NCBI GenBank assembly: GCA_002307275.1
Contig: DBTX01000078.1
Location: forward strand, 134,036 to 190,806
DNA length: 56,771 bases
Origin: Hungateiclostridiaceae bacterium UBA1305
GTDB lineage: Bacteria > Bacillota > Clostridia > Acetivibrionales > DTU013
Direction of reading: 5' to 3'
The stretch's first letter is position 1; each line of letters starts with the position of its first letter. The notes under the pieces were generated by a model, which did no database searches, had not been told where the DNA came from, and was given only the letters and a program-made list of their open reading frames with translations. The position numbers and the translations under genes were made by a program. Shown here piece after piece: positions 1 through 7,691 of this stretch.

Positions 1-252
1 CCAGGTGCCTTCGCTTGCATAGACAGGCAGGTTAAATTTTCTGGAAATAATGCCTGCCCCCTTGATATGATCGCTATGCTCATGCGATATTAAAACAGCG
101 TTGAGTTCGGAAGGCTTTTCGCCAATGGAACACAACGCTTCGATAATCCTTTTAGCACTGAGGCCTGCATCTATAAGGAGCCTTGTGCTGCCAGATGCTA
201 TAAATATTGAATTTCCACTGCTTCCGCTATATAAACTGCAAAACTTAACCAT
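1..252 (-). CDS. walJ: WalJ/YycJ-like metallo-beta-lactamase-fold protein (C-terminus beyond window)
   Basis: About 84 N-terminal residues are visible and the frame stays open to the window edge. The protein begins MVKFCSLYSGSSGNS and carries the metal-binding motif HEHSDH, as in the MBL-fold hydrolases of the WalJ/YycJ group. It follows murA by 20 bp on the same strand, at the end of the walR-walK-yycH-yycI-murA series, which is where walJ sits in other Firmicutes. WalJ is linked in the literature to coordinating cell division and DNA replication; its substrate is not certain. The start ATG is at 252-250. The family call is firm; the specific name rests on context. Confidence 0.8.
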   Translation of the reverse strand, partial: MVKFCSLYSGSSGNSIFIASGSTRLLIDAGLSAKRIIEALCSIGEKPSELNAVLISHEHSDHIKGAGIISRKFNLPVYASEGTW

Positions 253-272
253 TATTGACCCCATTTGCTCTG

Positions 273-1532
273 TCAGATTTCTACTCTATGTATGTCCGCT
301 CCCAATCGTTGCAGCTTGCCGACAAAATCCTCGTACCCTCTGTCAATATACTTGATATTGCTCACCTCTGTAACGCCATCAGCCGCAAGCCCTGCTATTA
401 CTACAGCGGCGCCTGCCCTGAGATCTATCGCATTTACCTGGGCACCCGACAGCTTACATGGCCCATCGATGACCGCAAGACTGCCATCGACCCTTATCTT
501 TGCCCCCATACGCTTCAGTTCATCCACGTACTGAAATCTCTGAGGCCATATGCCTTCTGTGATCGTGCTGCTTCCTTTCGCAAGGCACAGCAGTACCGTC
601 GCCGGAGGGTGCATATCAGTAGCAAAGCCCGGATATGGGAGTGTCTTGATGTTGGCTTTATGTACTTCATTCCCGCCAATGACGCGGATCCAGTCTTCAC
701 CTTCAATGATCTTTATATTCATTTCTATGAGCTTCGCGCTTAACGATTCCATATGTTTGGGAATCACGTTCCTTACAGTCACATCGCCTTCTGTTACTGC
801 GGCAGCTATCATAAATGTTCCCGCTTCAACCATGTCCGGAATAATAGAGTGAACAGCACCGCCCTGCAGACTGCTGACACCTTTTATTTTAATTACATCA
901 GTCCCGGCTCCCTTAATATTGGCTCCTGAGGCATTCAAAAAGTTTGCCACATCTACAATATGCGGCTCCTTGGCAGCGTTTTCAATTAAGGTCGTGCCTT
1001 CTGCCTTGACAGCGGCGAGCATAAGATTGATCGTTGCACCTACACTGACAACATCCAGATAAATCTGGCTTCCAACCAGTTTTTCAGCAGTTAGCTTCAC
1101 CATCCCATGCTCAATCACAACACTGGCTCCCATGGCTTCAAAGCCCTTTATATGCTGGTCCATAGGCCTGTACCCAAAATCACAGCCACCTGGAAGCGCA
1201 ACCTCTGCTTTACCAAAACGGCCAAGCAATGCGCCTAATAGGTAGTACGAAGCCCGCATGCTCTTAATCATTTCATAGGATGCTTGATAGGAATTGACCT
1301 TGCTTGAATCTATAAGAATGGTATTTCTGTCTTCATAATGTACATCAGCGCCAAGCTGCTTCAATGTTTCTTCCAGTACTCTAATATCCTTTATATCCGG
1401 CAAATTTTCGATCCTGCATTTGCCCTCAATCAGCAAAGCAGCAGGTACTACCGCAACTGCGGCATTTTTAGCACCACTTGTATATACTTCGCCCTTCAGT
1501 ACTTTTCGGCCATTGATAACGATTTTCTCCAA
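273..1532 (-). CDS. murA: UDP-N-acetylglucosamine 1-carboxyvinyltransferase
   Basis: MurA transfers enolpyruvate from PEP to UDP-GlcNAc, the first committed step of peptidoglycan synthesis, in the cytoplasm. The protein has the usual family length (419 aa) and the EPSP-synthase-like fold sequence throughout. The active-site cysteine is visible at residue 117 in PGGCDFGYRPMDQH, so it should be of the fosfomycin-sensitive type. I choose the TTG at 1532: it has an AGGTG ribosome site six bases upstream and gives the typical N-terminus MEKIVING. A GTG nine bases earlier is the alternative. The gene lies 160 bp downstream of yycI in the Wal operon, tying wall precursor synthesis to the WalRK regulon. 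Clostridia often carry two murA copies; which one this is cannot be told here. Confidence 0.95.
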   Translation of the reverse strand: MEKIVINGRKVLKGEVYTSGAKNAAVAVVPAALLIEGKCRIENLPDIKDIRVLEETLKQLGADVHYEDRNTILIDSSKVNSYQASYEMIKSMRASYYLLGALLGRFGKAEVALPGGCDFGYRPMDQHIKGFEAMGASVVIEHGMVKLTAEKLVGSQIYLDVVSVGATINLMLAAVKAEGTTLIENAAKEPHIVDVANFLNASGANIKGAGTDVIKIKGVSSLQGGAVHSIIPDMVEAGTFMIAAAVTEGDVTVRNVIPKHMESLSAKLIEMNIKIIEGEDWIRVIGGNEVHKANIKTLPYPGFATDMHPPATVLLCLAKGSSTITEGIWPQRFQYVDELKRMGAKIRVDGSLAVIDGPCKLSGAQVNAIDLRAGAAVVIAGLAADGVTEVSNIKYIDRGYEDFVGKLQRLGADIHRVEI

Positions 1533-1588
1533 ATTGTGCACCTGCCTTCTTATCCTTTGTAAAAACCAAGTGTGCTATACTTTTTAAC

Positions 1589-1645
1589 GCAGAACGGGGA
1601 CGTATCCAGGGCCGGGGACTCGTCAAAAGCGTCCCGGACAGCTTT
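1589..1645. repeat. GC-rich imperfect inverted repeat between yycI and murA
   Basis: The 160-bp gap between yycI and murA contains a short block much richer in G+C than its surroundings. Its arms read CGGGGACG and GCGTCCCGG and can form an imperfect stem. It is not followed by a T-run on the minus strand, so it is not an obvious terminator. It may be a dispersed intergenic repeat or an mRNA processing hairpin; only this copy was recognised in the window. Confidence 0.3.
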
Positions 1646-1692
1646 AACATTCCTTTCACATTATATCATTGTTTTTTAATTTACACTATACA

Positions 1693-2550
1693 TCAATCCA
1701 TTTCACCACTGGGGTCAGCAGCTTCATCCGTAAATGCCGCACTCAAATACTCCTGTTCCGCCATACCTTTTATTGTGATACGCCAGACAGGTAAAAGTTC
1801 AACGGTCTCAATACCCTCCATAGTCTGCTTCTCAGGATATTTGTAGCCAATATCCATCGCCGTGATGACCTGTCCGCTGCCCTTCTGATAATTTGCCAGA
1901 AGGACCTGGTATGCAGAAACCTGGTTTTGGCCACTTCCGGATTTAAGATCTACTATTTGCAGCTTATTGTATTCAATCCGTATTATCCCATTATTGTTTA
2001 GTGTAACCGAACAGTAGTTATCAAATACCAGGTAACCGTAATATTTTTCAACAAAGTGCAGTACTATGCTTCCGTCCTTTTTCCGTTCTTCCGCATCGAT
2101 AATGTATTTGCCACTTAGGAGGCCTGCGTTTTCCAAATACTTCCGAGCATATTTACCAGCTTCAGCTGTATCATTTATGTTAACTTTTGATGACGGTTTT
2201 TCATCTGTATATACAAATGCTGAATTGCTGCTGAATATAAGCTTCTTCCCCGCAGCTTCGTAGCTTCCATTTTCTTTTGACAAATTGGATGAACCCAGTA
2301 GCTTGTCTGCTATTTCAGCATCGTCAAAAAGCTTTTTGTTCCCGTAAATCAACCAGCGTGTATTAAGTGCGTTTGTTGGAATTTTACAGTTAAGAGTGAT
2401 ACCGCGGGCTTTAAGAATCGCCACAGCATTCTCGATCGTTTCTTTCTGTACTCCCCTGTCCTTAAAGTAAGTCAGGTTATTATATAAAAGGAAAATGTTA
2501 AACACAAGCAGCAATGCGATAATTACGCCTTTTGCCTTTGCCAGATCCAT
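1693..2550 (-). CDS. walI: YycI/WalI-like regulatory membrane protein
   Basis: This 285-aa protein has one N-terminal membrane segment (about residues 8-27) followed by an extracytoplasmic domain, the layout of the YycI family. In Bacillus, YycI and YycH bind the WalK sensor at the membrane and modulate its kinase activity. The start ATG lies only 3 bp downstream of the yycH stop codon with a GGAG site, so the two are translationally linked and probably act as a pair. The C-terminal part (SAYQVLLANYQKGSGQ and beyond) resembles the repeated YycH/YycI fold with a peptidase-propeptide look. Length is close to the family norm. The specific regulatory role is transferred from Bacillus. Confidence 0.85.
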   Translation of the reverse strand: MDLAKAKGVIIALLLVFNIFLLYNNLTYFKDRGVQKETIENAVAILKARGITLNCKIPTNALNTRWLIYGNKKLFDDAEIADKLLGSSNLSKENGSYEAAGKKLIFSSNSAFVYTDEKPSSKVNINDTAEAGKYARKYLENAGLLSGKYIIDAEERKKDGSIVLHFVEKYYGYLVFDNYCSVTLNNNGIIRIEYNKLQIVDLKSGSGQNQVSAYQVLLANYQKGSGQVITAMDIGYKYPEKQTMEGIETVELLPVWRITIKGMAEQEYLSAAFTDEAADPSGEMD

Positions 2551-2553
2551 AGG

Positions 2554-3948
2554 TCAGTCTCCTTTTTCAAGCGGCATTTCTATCGGAACGATCGTTTTAT
2601 CCTTCAATTCAATCAGCATTTTGGGCACTATCTTCCGATCATCTGTGGAGTTAATAAAATATCCGGTAATTACATTATTGATCATCATTTCTCCAAAACT
2701 TTGCCCTGTCGTATTCATCAAGTCAATAAACCGGTCATTATAATTTTCTTTACCGGATTGGATAAAATCCCGCAGAAGCCAATCGCATGTCAGAACTCTC
2801 TTACTGTCTGCTGTGATATTTACAGCGTGCGCCAGATTAACACCGTTCCCGGACTGAACCTCCGATCCGAACCTCACAGGCATACCATTCAGATAATAAT
2901 CGAAACTGATATTGAACACACCCTGACGATTCGGCTCTATATCCGATAGTACTATGTCAGCCGCCGAATCCGACAATTGATTGATCCTGTTGACAAATAA
3001 ATATGCATTCAGCAATGCGCTGCCAATTCCTTCATTTCCTGTGGAATCTGTCGTTCCCAGGTATTGATAGGTCAGACTGCCATCAGGGTATAACCTGTAG
3101 ATGTTGTTGCTGTATTCGAACTGAATCATATCTCTGCTGTTTTTGCTTTTATTGTACCGGTCTTTTTCGTTACCAAGAACAATCATAGCCAATTCGTCAC
3201 TTTTTTCAGCTTTAGCAGGTATTTTACAACTATATTCATTATATGGCCAGTATTTGGGAGATGAAACTACATAAAGGATATCCCCCGGCGCTTTCAGTGC
3301 TGAATCAATATTTGCACTTCTGAACGTATTATAAAGGCGGTATCCCTGATTTTCGGAAACCGTCGCATACGCTTCCTCGAGTTTTTGTGAAGCCCCGAAT
3401 ATCACAGGATCAGATACATACACCTTTCCATTCGAATCACAAATGTAAATCACAGCGGTATCCGGATCCATAATGTCCGGATTAATCATTATTTTATGTA
3501 TATCGGGTATATCCATGTCCATTTCCGCAGCGTCCAGAAGCCATTTTAACAATTCCGGCTTCATCGGATAACCGAAGTCAATAACAATTCCCTTTTTCTC
3601 TATCAGCTTATCCCATTTCTCACTTGAAGATTTGAGGCTTACTGCCCCTTTTTCTATACTGTCTAAATCTTTTTGCGTTTCCGCCCAAAGGACGTTATAG
3701 ATTTCATTATCTTTGTCAATGATACAGAATTTTAGTCCATCGGATAAAATGAGTCTGTTTGGCATGAACAAGCTCTTTCTGGCGTCCGTATCACTGATCT
3801 GAACGGGTCTGTTGAATAGCCCCAAAATAAAATTAGTAGGAGTCCACTGGCTTTGATAGCCCAGTAGGATTCCTACCTGTAAAATTCCTGCGACGATGAG
3901 TATGAATATGATAAGGTTTTTTATCCGTTCTTTAATAGCACGGCTCAT
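2554..3948 (-). CDS. walH: YycH/WalH-like regulator of the WalK kinase
   Basis: This 464-aa protein has a short cytoplasmic tail, one membrane segment near residues 12-30, and a large extracytoplasmic region, as in the YycH family. YycH partners with YycI to control WalK. A GGGGG site six bases before the ATG at 3948 supports the start. It sits between the secreted 249-aa protein gene and yycI on the same strand. Sequence similarity to the Bacillus proteins is expected to be low, so the call depends on topology, length and the conserved gene order walK-x-yycH-yycI. Confidence 0.82.
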   Translation of the reverse strand: MSRAIKERIKNLIIFILIVAGILQVGILLGYQSQWTPTNFILGLFNRPVQISDTDARKSLFMPNRLILSDGLKFCIIDKDNEIYNVLWAETQKDLDSIEKGAVSLKSSSEKWDKLIEKKGIVIDFGYPMKPELLKWLLDAAEMDMDIPDIHKIMINPDIMDPDTAVIYICDSNGKVYVSDPVIFGASQKLEEAYATVSENQGYRLYNTFRSANIDSALKAPGDILYVVSSPKYWPYNEYSCKIPAKAEKSDELAMIVLGNEKDRYNKSKNSRDMIQFEYSNNIYRLYPDGSLTYQYLGTTDSTGNEGIGSALLNAYLFVNRINQLSDSAADIVLSDIEPNRQGVFNISFDYYLNGMPVRFGSEVQSGNGVNLAHAVNITADSKRVLTCDWLLRDFIQSGKENYNDRFIDLMNTTGQSFGEMMINNVITGYFINSTDDRKIVPKMLIELKDKTIVPIEMPLEKGD

Positions 3949-3980
3949 CTAAGCCCCCGTTTGGCTGATAACAATTTCCT

Positions 3981-4730
3981 TTATTTCCCAACTATTTCTT
4001 CAACTGCATTTATAAAAGTGTTTTTCGCTCTGGTAAATATTGATTCGTTCAAAAGTGAAATAGTAAAACAGTTCACTTGAATATTTTTCCTGAGCGCCTC
4101 TTCTTTCTGGGAAGTCCTGTACGCCATCATTTTGATTTTATTTGATCCTTCGGTAAGAATGATTTCCTTTGAAAACAAACGGTACTCGCCAATCTCCCAG
4201 GAATACTCCCCGTCGGTATTCTTCATCGGTTCATACTCGCCGGTATCCTCATTGAATTTTGCAATGCTGATGATAACATCATCATACTTTGAATTTCCGG
4301 AAAGCACGTATGACTTATAAACTGTCGATTCCTTGTCCTTTTGGGGATTGGTTATATTCATGATTAAGTAATCATTATCTACTGCTGCTCCATCTTTTAA
4401 TGCATCAATAAAAACTTCTTCGAAGCCAGGTTTTCCCGCTTCTTTATCTGAGATAGCGCTCTCGCTTGTAATATTTTCCTCACTAAAAACAGCGCTGGGA
4501 GTCATATCCTTAAAAGCACTTCCTGTCGTACCCTTAACTGGACTTCCTGTCATATCATTAAGAGCACTTCCCGTCGTACTCTTAATGGGACTTCCTGTCG
4601 TGCTTTGCGGAGTACCCAAACCGGCAGGCTGCAGCGAAATGCCGCCACCAGTCTGACCGGCATACGCGCTGACTGAAAATGTTGTCAATATTAATAAAGC
4701 CAGTAAACTTGCAATCAATTTCTTTAACAT
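3981..4730 (-). CDS. secreted protein of unknown function with octapeptide repeats, in the wal operon
   Basis: I do not recognise a named family. Residues 1-24 form a classic signal peptide ending at the AYA/G boundary. Residues 46-78 are about four tandem 8-residue units of the pattern GS(P/A)xKxxT, encoded by 24-bp repeats at about 4497-4595. The remaining 150 residues form a compact domain rich in beta-strand-like sequence, including a segment about an emotion-free adhesion-like pattern (SYVLSGNSKYDDVIISIAKF, then EIILTEGSNKIKMMAYR) that resembles an extracellular beta-sandwich. It lies between walK and yycH, 32 bp before yycH, and directly behind a WalR-box promoter. Its export and position suggest a wall-facing factor of the WalRK system, which is inference. 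Confidence 0.8.
   Translation of the reverse strand: MLKKLIASLLALLILTTFSVSAYAGQTGGGISLQPAGLGTPQSTTGSPIKSTTGSALNDMTGSPVKGTTGSAFKDMTPSAVFSEENITSESAISDKEAGKPGFEEVFIDALKDGAAVDNDYLIMNITNPQKDKESTVYKSYVLSGNSKYDDVIISIAKFNEDTGEYEPMKNTDGEYSWEIGEYRLFSKEIILTEGSNKIKMMAYRTSQKEEALRKNIQVNCFTISLLNESIFTRAKNTFINAVEEIVGK
4497..4595 (-). repeat. 24-bp tandem repeat encoding GS(P/A)xKxxT units
   Basis: About four in-frame units lie just after the signal peptide of the secreted wal-operon protein. The units alternate between GSPxKxTT and GSAxxDMT forms, implying duplication of a 16-residue pair. The region is Ser/Thr-rich and may be a flexible linker or glycosylated stalk. Confidence 0.75.
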
Positions 4731-4804
4731 AGCATTAACCCCTTGGAACCACTAATTCCATCATTTCTATGTATTAACCAACTAACCATAAATTATCTAG
4801 TTTT

Positions 4805-4837
4805 ATTATACCTAGACTTTGTTACAATACCGTTACA
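4805..4837 (-). promoter_or_regulatory. WalR-box promoter upstream of the secreted protein-yycH-yycI-murA genes
   Basis: On the minus strand two TGTAAC half-sites (4837-4832 and 4826-4821) are separated by exactly five bases. This matches the WalR consensus TGTWAH-N5-TGTWAH at every position. Ten bases after the second half-site comes a perfect -10, TATAAT (4810-4805). Placement of a direct repeat over the -35 position is typical of sites activated by OmpR-family regulators. Expected transcription start is near 4798, 68 bp before the next gene. Binding itself is inferred. Confidence 0.65.
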
Positions 4838-4867
4838 TGACATTTAAGAATAAATTACATAAAAAGC

Positions 4868-6679
4868 CTACAACCTCAACTTTTCCAAGTCTGTATGGAT
4901 TATGGGCATTCGTACGGTAACCTCGGTTCCTTGACCCACCTGGCTGGTTATTGCAACAGCTCCGCCATGCGCTTCCACTATTTCCTTTGCTATTGCCAAA
5001 CCTAGACCGGTACCGCCCATTTCTCTGGAGCGGGCTTTATCGACTCTATAGAATCTTTCAAAAATCCTTGGCAGATCATTTTCGGGTATTCCTATTCCTG
5101 TGTCGGCTACCTTGAAGTAAACCTCACTGTATATTTTACCGATATAGACGGTGACCTTGCCATCATCTGGAGTATATTTGATCGCATTACCAACTATGTT
5201 GAAGACTACTTGCTCCAGTCGTCCATAATCTGCTTCTATCAGAGGTATATCGCCCATTACGTAACAATTCAATGTCTGATGCCTTGCCATGGCTTCCATT
5301 TCCATTCTCTCCACCGCGCTCTTTACCAATTCAACCAGGGATACTTCTTCAAAGTTCCATTTAAGCTGCTGATTATCCAGTCTGGATAGCTGCAGGAGAT
5401 CTTTCACCAAATGTGTCATTCTGTCAGCTTCAGCATTAATGACGCCAAGGAACTTTTCAGATGTCTCTCTGTCATCCAGAGCGCCATCAAGTAAAGTCTC
5501 GGCATAACTCTTGATGGAGGTAAGCGGCGTTCTCAATTCATGGGAGACATTTGCAACAAACTCCTTGCGCATATTTTCGAGACGCTGCTGCTCCGTTATA
5601 TCCTGAAGCACAGCAATGACGCCCTCCGGTTTCTTCAATTCGTCAGTAAACACCGCAAAGTAAACCTTTATCGTCTTCCCATTTATATCGATATTCATTT
5701 CGCTGGTGCTTTTGGATTGCAGATAAATTACATCCTCTAAATTATACTTGAATCCATACCGGGTACAGTATTCCTGGAAATTAATGATCTCCCCCTCCAG
5801 GCAGAGCAGGCGCGCAGAGGCCGGATTTGTATGAATCATTTCCCCCTGAAGATTGAAAGCAATAACACCATCCGTCATATAATTTAAGATTGTTTCCATT
5901 TTGCTTTTTTCACTCGAAATTTCAGTAAGATTATCTTTTAGATTTGCTGCCATATAGTTAAAGGTCTTCGTAAGGTTACCGATCTCATCACTTGACTGTA
6001 CCTCCAGTACTTGTCCGAAATCACCGCCTGCAATACTATTTGCCCTGTGCATTAGCTTAACAAGCGGGGCTGTAATCGTTTTAGAAAGAAGATATCCTGC
6101 AATAAATGCCGTTACCAGTGCCAGTATGACACAGGTGAAAATAATCCTGCTGAATTCGGAGATCAAATCAACCCAATCTTTCCTGTTGTACCTGAAATAA
6201 ATGATGTTATCACCGATTGGCTTTGCATAATCAAAATAACTTTGATCCCCATAGTGTTCCAATAACTTACGGTTTCCTTCCTTCCCACGCATTGCCTCTA
6301 CAAAGTTGTCTGAGTTTAGAAGGATATTCAGCGCAGCTTGCGGATTACTCATAACCTCTATATCATTTGTGCCTAATTTACCATTTAAATCAGTAATAAT
6401 ATTACCGTTCTTATCAGTAATGATATAGCTTCTATTGGGAAGGTTCGCAAAAAAAAGGCCGACACTATCCTCCAGCTCTTTTACCAGTTCCTTCCCCGCG
6501 GGAGGATTGCTGTAATCGATAGTCCAGTTTTTGAAGCCTTTATCAATTCCCTCTATAAATTTGGTGTAATACTGGTTTTCAACCTTGCTGTTCAGATATA
6601 AACCAATTGGTATGATCAGGCAGAACGTTATTAAGCAAAAAAAGCTTACCAGCCGCCACTGTAAACTCTTAGGGAACAT
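4868..6679 (-). CDS. walK: WalK sensor histidine kinase
   Basis: A 603-aa membrane kinase that phosphorylates WalR and controls wall metabolism genes. Visible parts in order: membrane segment about 10-30, extracytoplasmic sensor domain about 31-174, second membrane segment about 175-197, HAMP linker, PAS domain about 258-368, HisKA with the phosphoacceptor His380 in VSHELRTPLTSIKSY, and HATPase with an N box near NAIKYTP, DTGIGIP and GGTGLGLAI. The PAS plus extracytoplasmic domain is the typical WalK architecture. I choose the ATG at 6679, five bases after an AGAGG site. An in-frame GTG two codons earlier overlaps that site. It lies 85 bp downstream of walR. Confidence 0.93.
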   Translation of the reverse strand: MFPKSLQWRLVSFFCLITFCLIIPIGLYLNSKVENQYYTKFIEGIDKGFKNWTIDYSNPPAGKELVKELEDSVGLFFANLPNRSYIITDKNGNIITDLNGKLGTNDIEVMSNPQAALNILLNSDNFVEAMRGKEGNRKLLEHYGDQSYFDYAKPIGDNIIYFRYNRKDWVDLISEFSRIIFTCVILALVTAFIAGYLLSKTITAPLVKLMHRANSIAGGDFGQVLEVQSSDEIGNLTKTFNYMAANLKDNLTEISSEKSKMETILNYMTDGVIAFNLQGEMIHTNPASARLLCLEGEIINFQEYCTRYGFKYNLEDVIYLQSKSTSEMNIDINGKTIKVYFAVFTDELKKPEGVIAVLQDITEQQRLENMRKEFVANVSHELRTPLTSIKSYAETLLDGALDDRETSEKFLGVINAEADRMTHLVKDLLQLSRLDNQQLKWNFEEVSLVELVKSAVERMEMEAMARHQTLNCYVMGDIPLIEADYGRLEQVVFNIVGNAIKYTPDDGKVTVYIGKIYSEVYFKVADTGIGIPENDLPRIFERFYRVDKARSREMGGTGLGLAIAKEIVEAHGGAVAITSQVGQGTEVTVRMPIIHTDLEKLRL

Positions 6680-6727
6680 ACACACCTCTTATCGGATGCC
6701 TCAGGGCCGCCCTTTATTTAACCTGAA

Positions 6728-6753
6728 AGCGCCGATGCTTATGCATCGGCCGC
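6728..6753 (-). other. hairpin between walR and walK
   Basis: GCCGATGC and GCATCGGC (6731-6738, 6743-6750) form a perfect 8-bp stem with a 4-base loop, extended by partial pairing. No T-run follows on the minus strand, so full termination is unlikely. It may tune the walR:walK ratio by partial termination or RNA processing. Confidence 0.4.
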
Positions 6754-6764
6754 TTGAAAGTACC

Positions 6765-7463
6765 TTACTTATCCTGTTTATTGAAATAATACCCGACACC
6801 GCGTTTCGTCATAATGTATTCACAATTTGAAGGGTCCTTTTCCAGTTTTTCTCTTACCCTTCTTATTGTTACATCGACTGTCCTTACATCCCCGTAATAC
6901 TCATAGCCCCAGACCTTTTCAAGCAGGTTTTCCCGGGAAAAAATCTGGCCGGGGTGCATGGCAAGGAATTTTACCAGTTCAAACTCTCTTAATGTCAGTT
7001 CAATTGTAACATCTTCCCTTTTAACTTCATATCTGTCAACATCTATTATCAGTAGGCCGCATTTTATCATATTGCCCTTTATCGCATCGTTTTCTTCGAG
7101 CGACGACCTTCTGATGTTTGATTTGACTCTCGCCATCAATTCCCTCTGGCTGAACGGCTTTGTGATATAATCATCAGCTCCGAGTTCAAGGCCAAGCACC
7201 TTGTCAACCTCTTCCTCCTTGGCAGTAAGCATGAGAATCGGCGTCGATATGGACTGCCTGAGTTTTCTGCATACAGTGAATCCATCCATTTTAGGCAGCA
7301 TGACATCCAACAGGATAAGGTCGGGTTTTTCTGCCAAAGCCATCTCTATTGCCTGTTCTCCGTCATAGGCCTCTATTGTGGTGAAGCCTTCTTTTTTCAA
7401 ATTAAACTTAAGTATGTCAACAATATTTTTTTCATCATCTACAATCAGAATTTTTTTATTCAC
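6765..7463 (-). CDS. walR: WalR response regulator (OmpR family)
   Basis: A 232-aa DNA-binding regulator. The receiver domain spans residues 1-120 with acidic pocket D9-D10 and phosphoacceptor D53 in LLDVMLPKMDG, and K in ITKPFS. The winged-helix domain occupies about 130-232 and ends with RRVREKLEKDPSNCEYI and RGVGYYF. The start is taken as GTG at 7463, preceded by AGAAGGAGAG at ideal distance; a longer upstream ATG reading lacks such a site. Gene order with walK, yycH, yycI, murA and walJ identifies it as WalR rather than PhoP. It is probably the activator of the WalR-box promoter at 4805-4837. Confidence 0.93.
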   Translation of the reverse strand: MNKKILIVDDEKNIVDILKFNLKKEGFTTIEAYDGEQAIEMALAEKPDLILLDVMLPKMDGFTVCRKLRQSISTPILMLTAKEEEVDKVLGLELGADDYITKPFSQRELMARVKSNIRRSSLEENDAIKGNMIKCGLLIIDVDRYEVKREDVTIELTLREFELVKFLAMHPGQIFSRENLLEKVWGYEYYGDVRTVDVTIRRVREKLEKDPSNCEYIMTKRGVGYYFNKQDK

Positions 7464-7527
7464 AAAACACTCTCCTTCTATCTTTAAAACCAATGTTAAT
7501 GAACGAATTCAAGGCATGTTTATACAC

Positions 7528-7555
7528 ATTATATCACGATTTGCTCACAATGCAA
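7528..7555 (-). promoter_or_regulatory. sigma-A-type promoter for walRK
   Basis: On the minus strand TTGCAT (7555-7550) and TATAAT (7533-7528) are separated by 16 bp, with a TG dinucleotide giving an extended -10. Expected start is about 58 bp upstream of the walR GTG. Confidence 0.65.
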
Positions 7556-7578
7556 AAGAATTAACACTGGTCGGTTAA

Positions 7579-7620
7579 ATAGCCTGTCATATATTTTTAA
7601 CATATCAACGGGCTATTTTC
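7579..7620 (-). terminator. possible terminator downstream of the SLH protein gene
   Basis: AAATAGCCTGT and ACGGGCTATTT can pair as an 11-bp stem with one G-T wobble, in the gap after the SLH gene stop (7692). The loop is long (about 20 bases) and the following T-run is weak, so the call is tentative. Confidence 0.35.
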
Positions 7621-7691
7621 AATGATAAATATATCCATCCCAGCAGGGGCTGGCAGTGTATGTTATTGCATACGCCCGAATTTTCTCAGTC

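Noticed and set aside
255..743. 162-aa plus-strand open frame
   Set aside because: Antisense shadow of murA, whose motifs are complete on the minus strand; no ribosome site.
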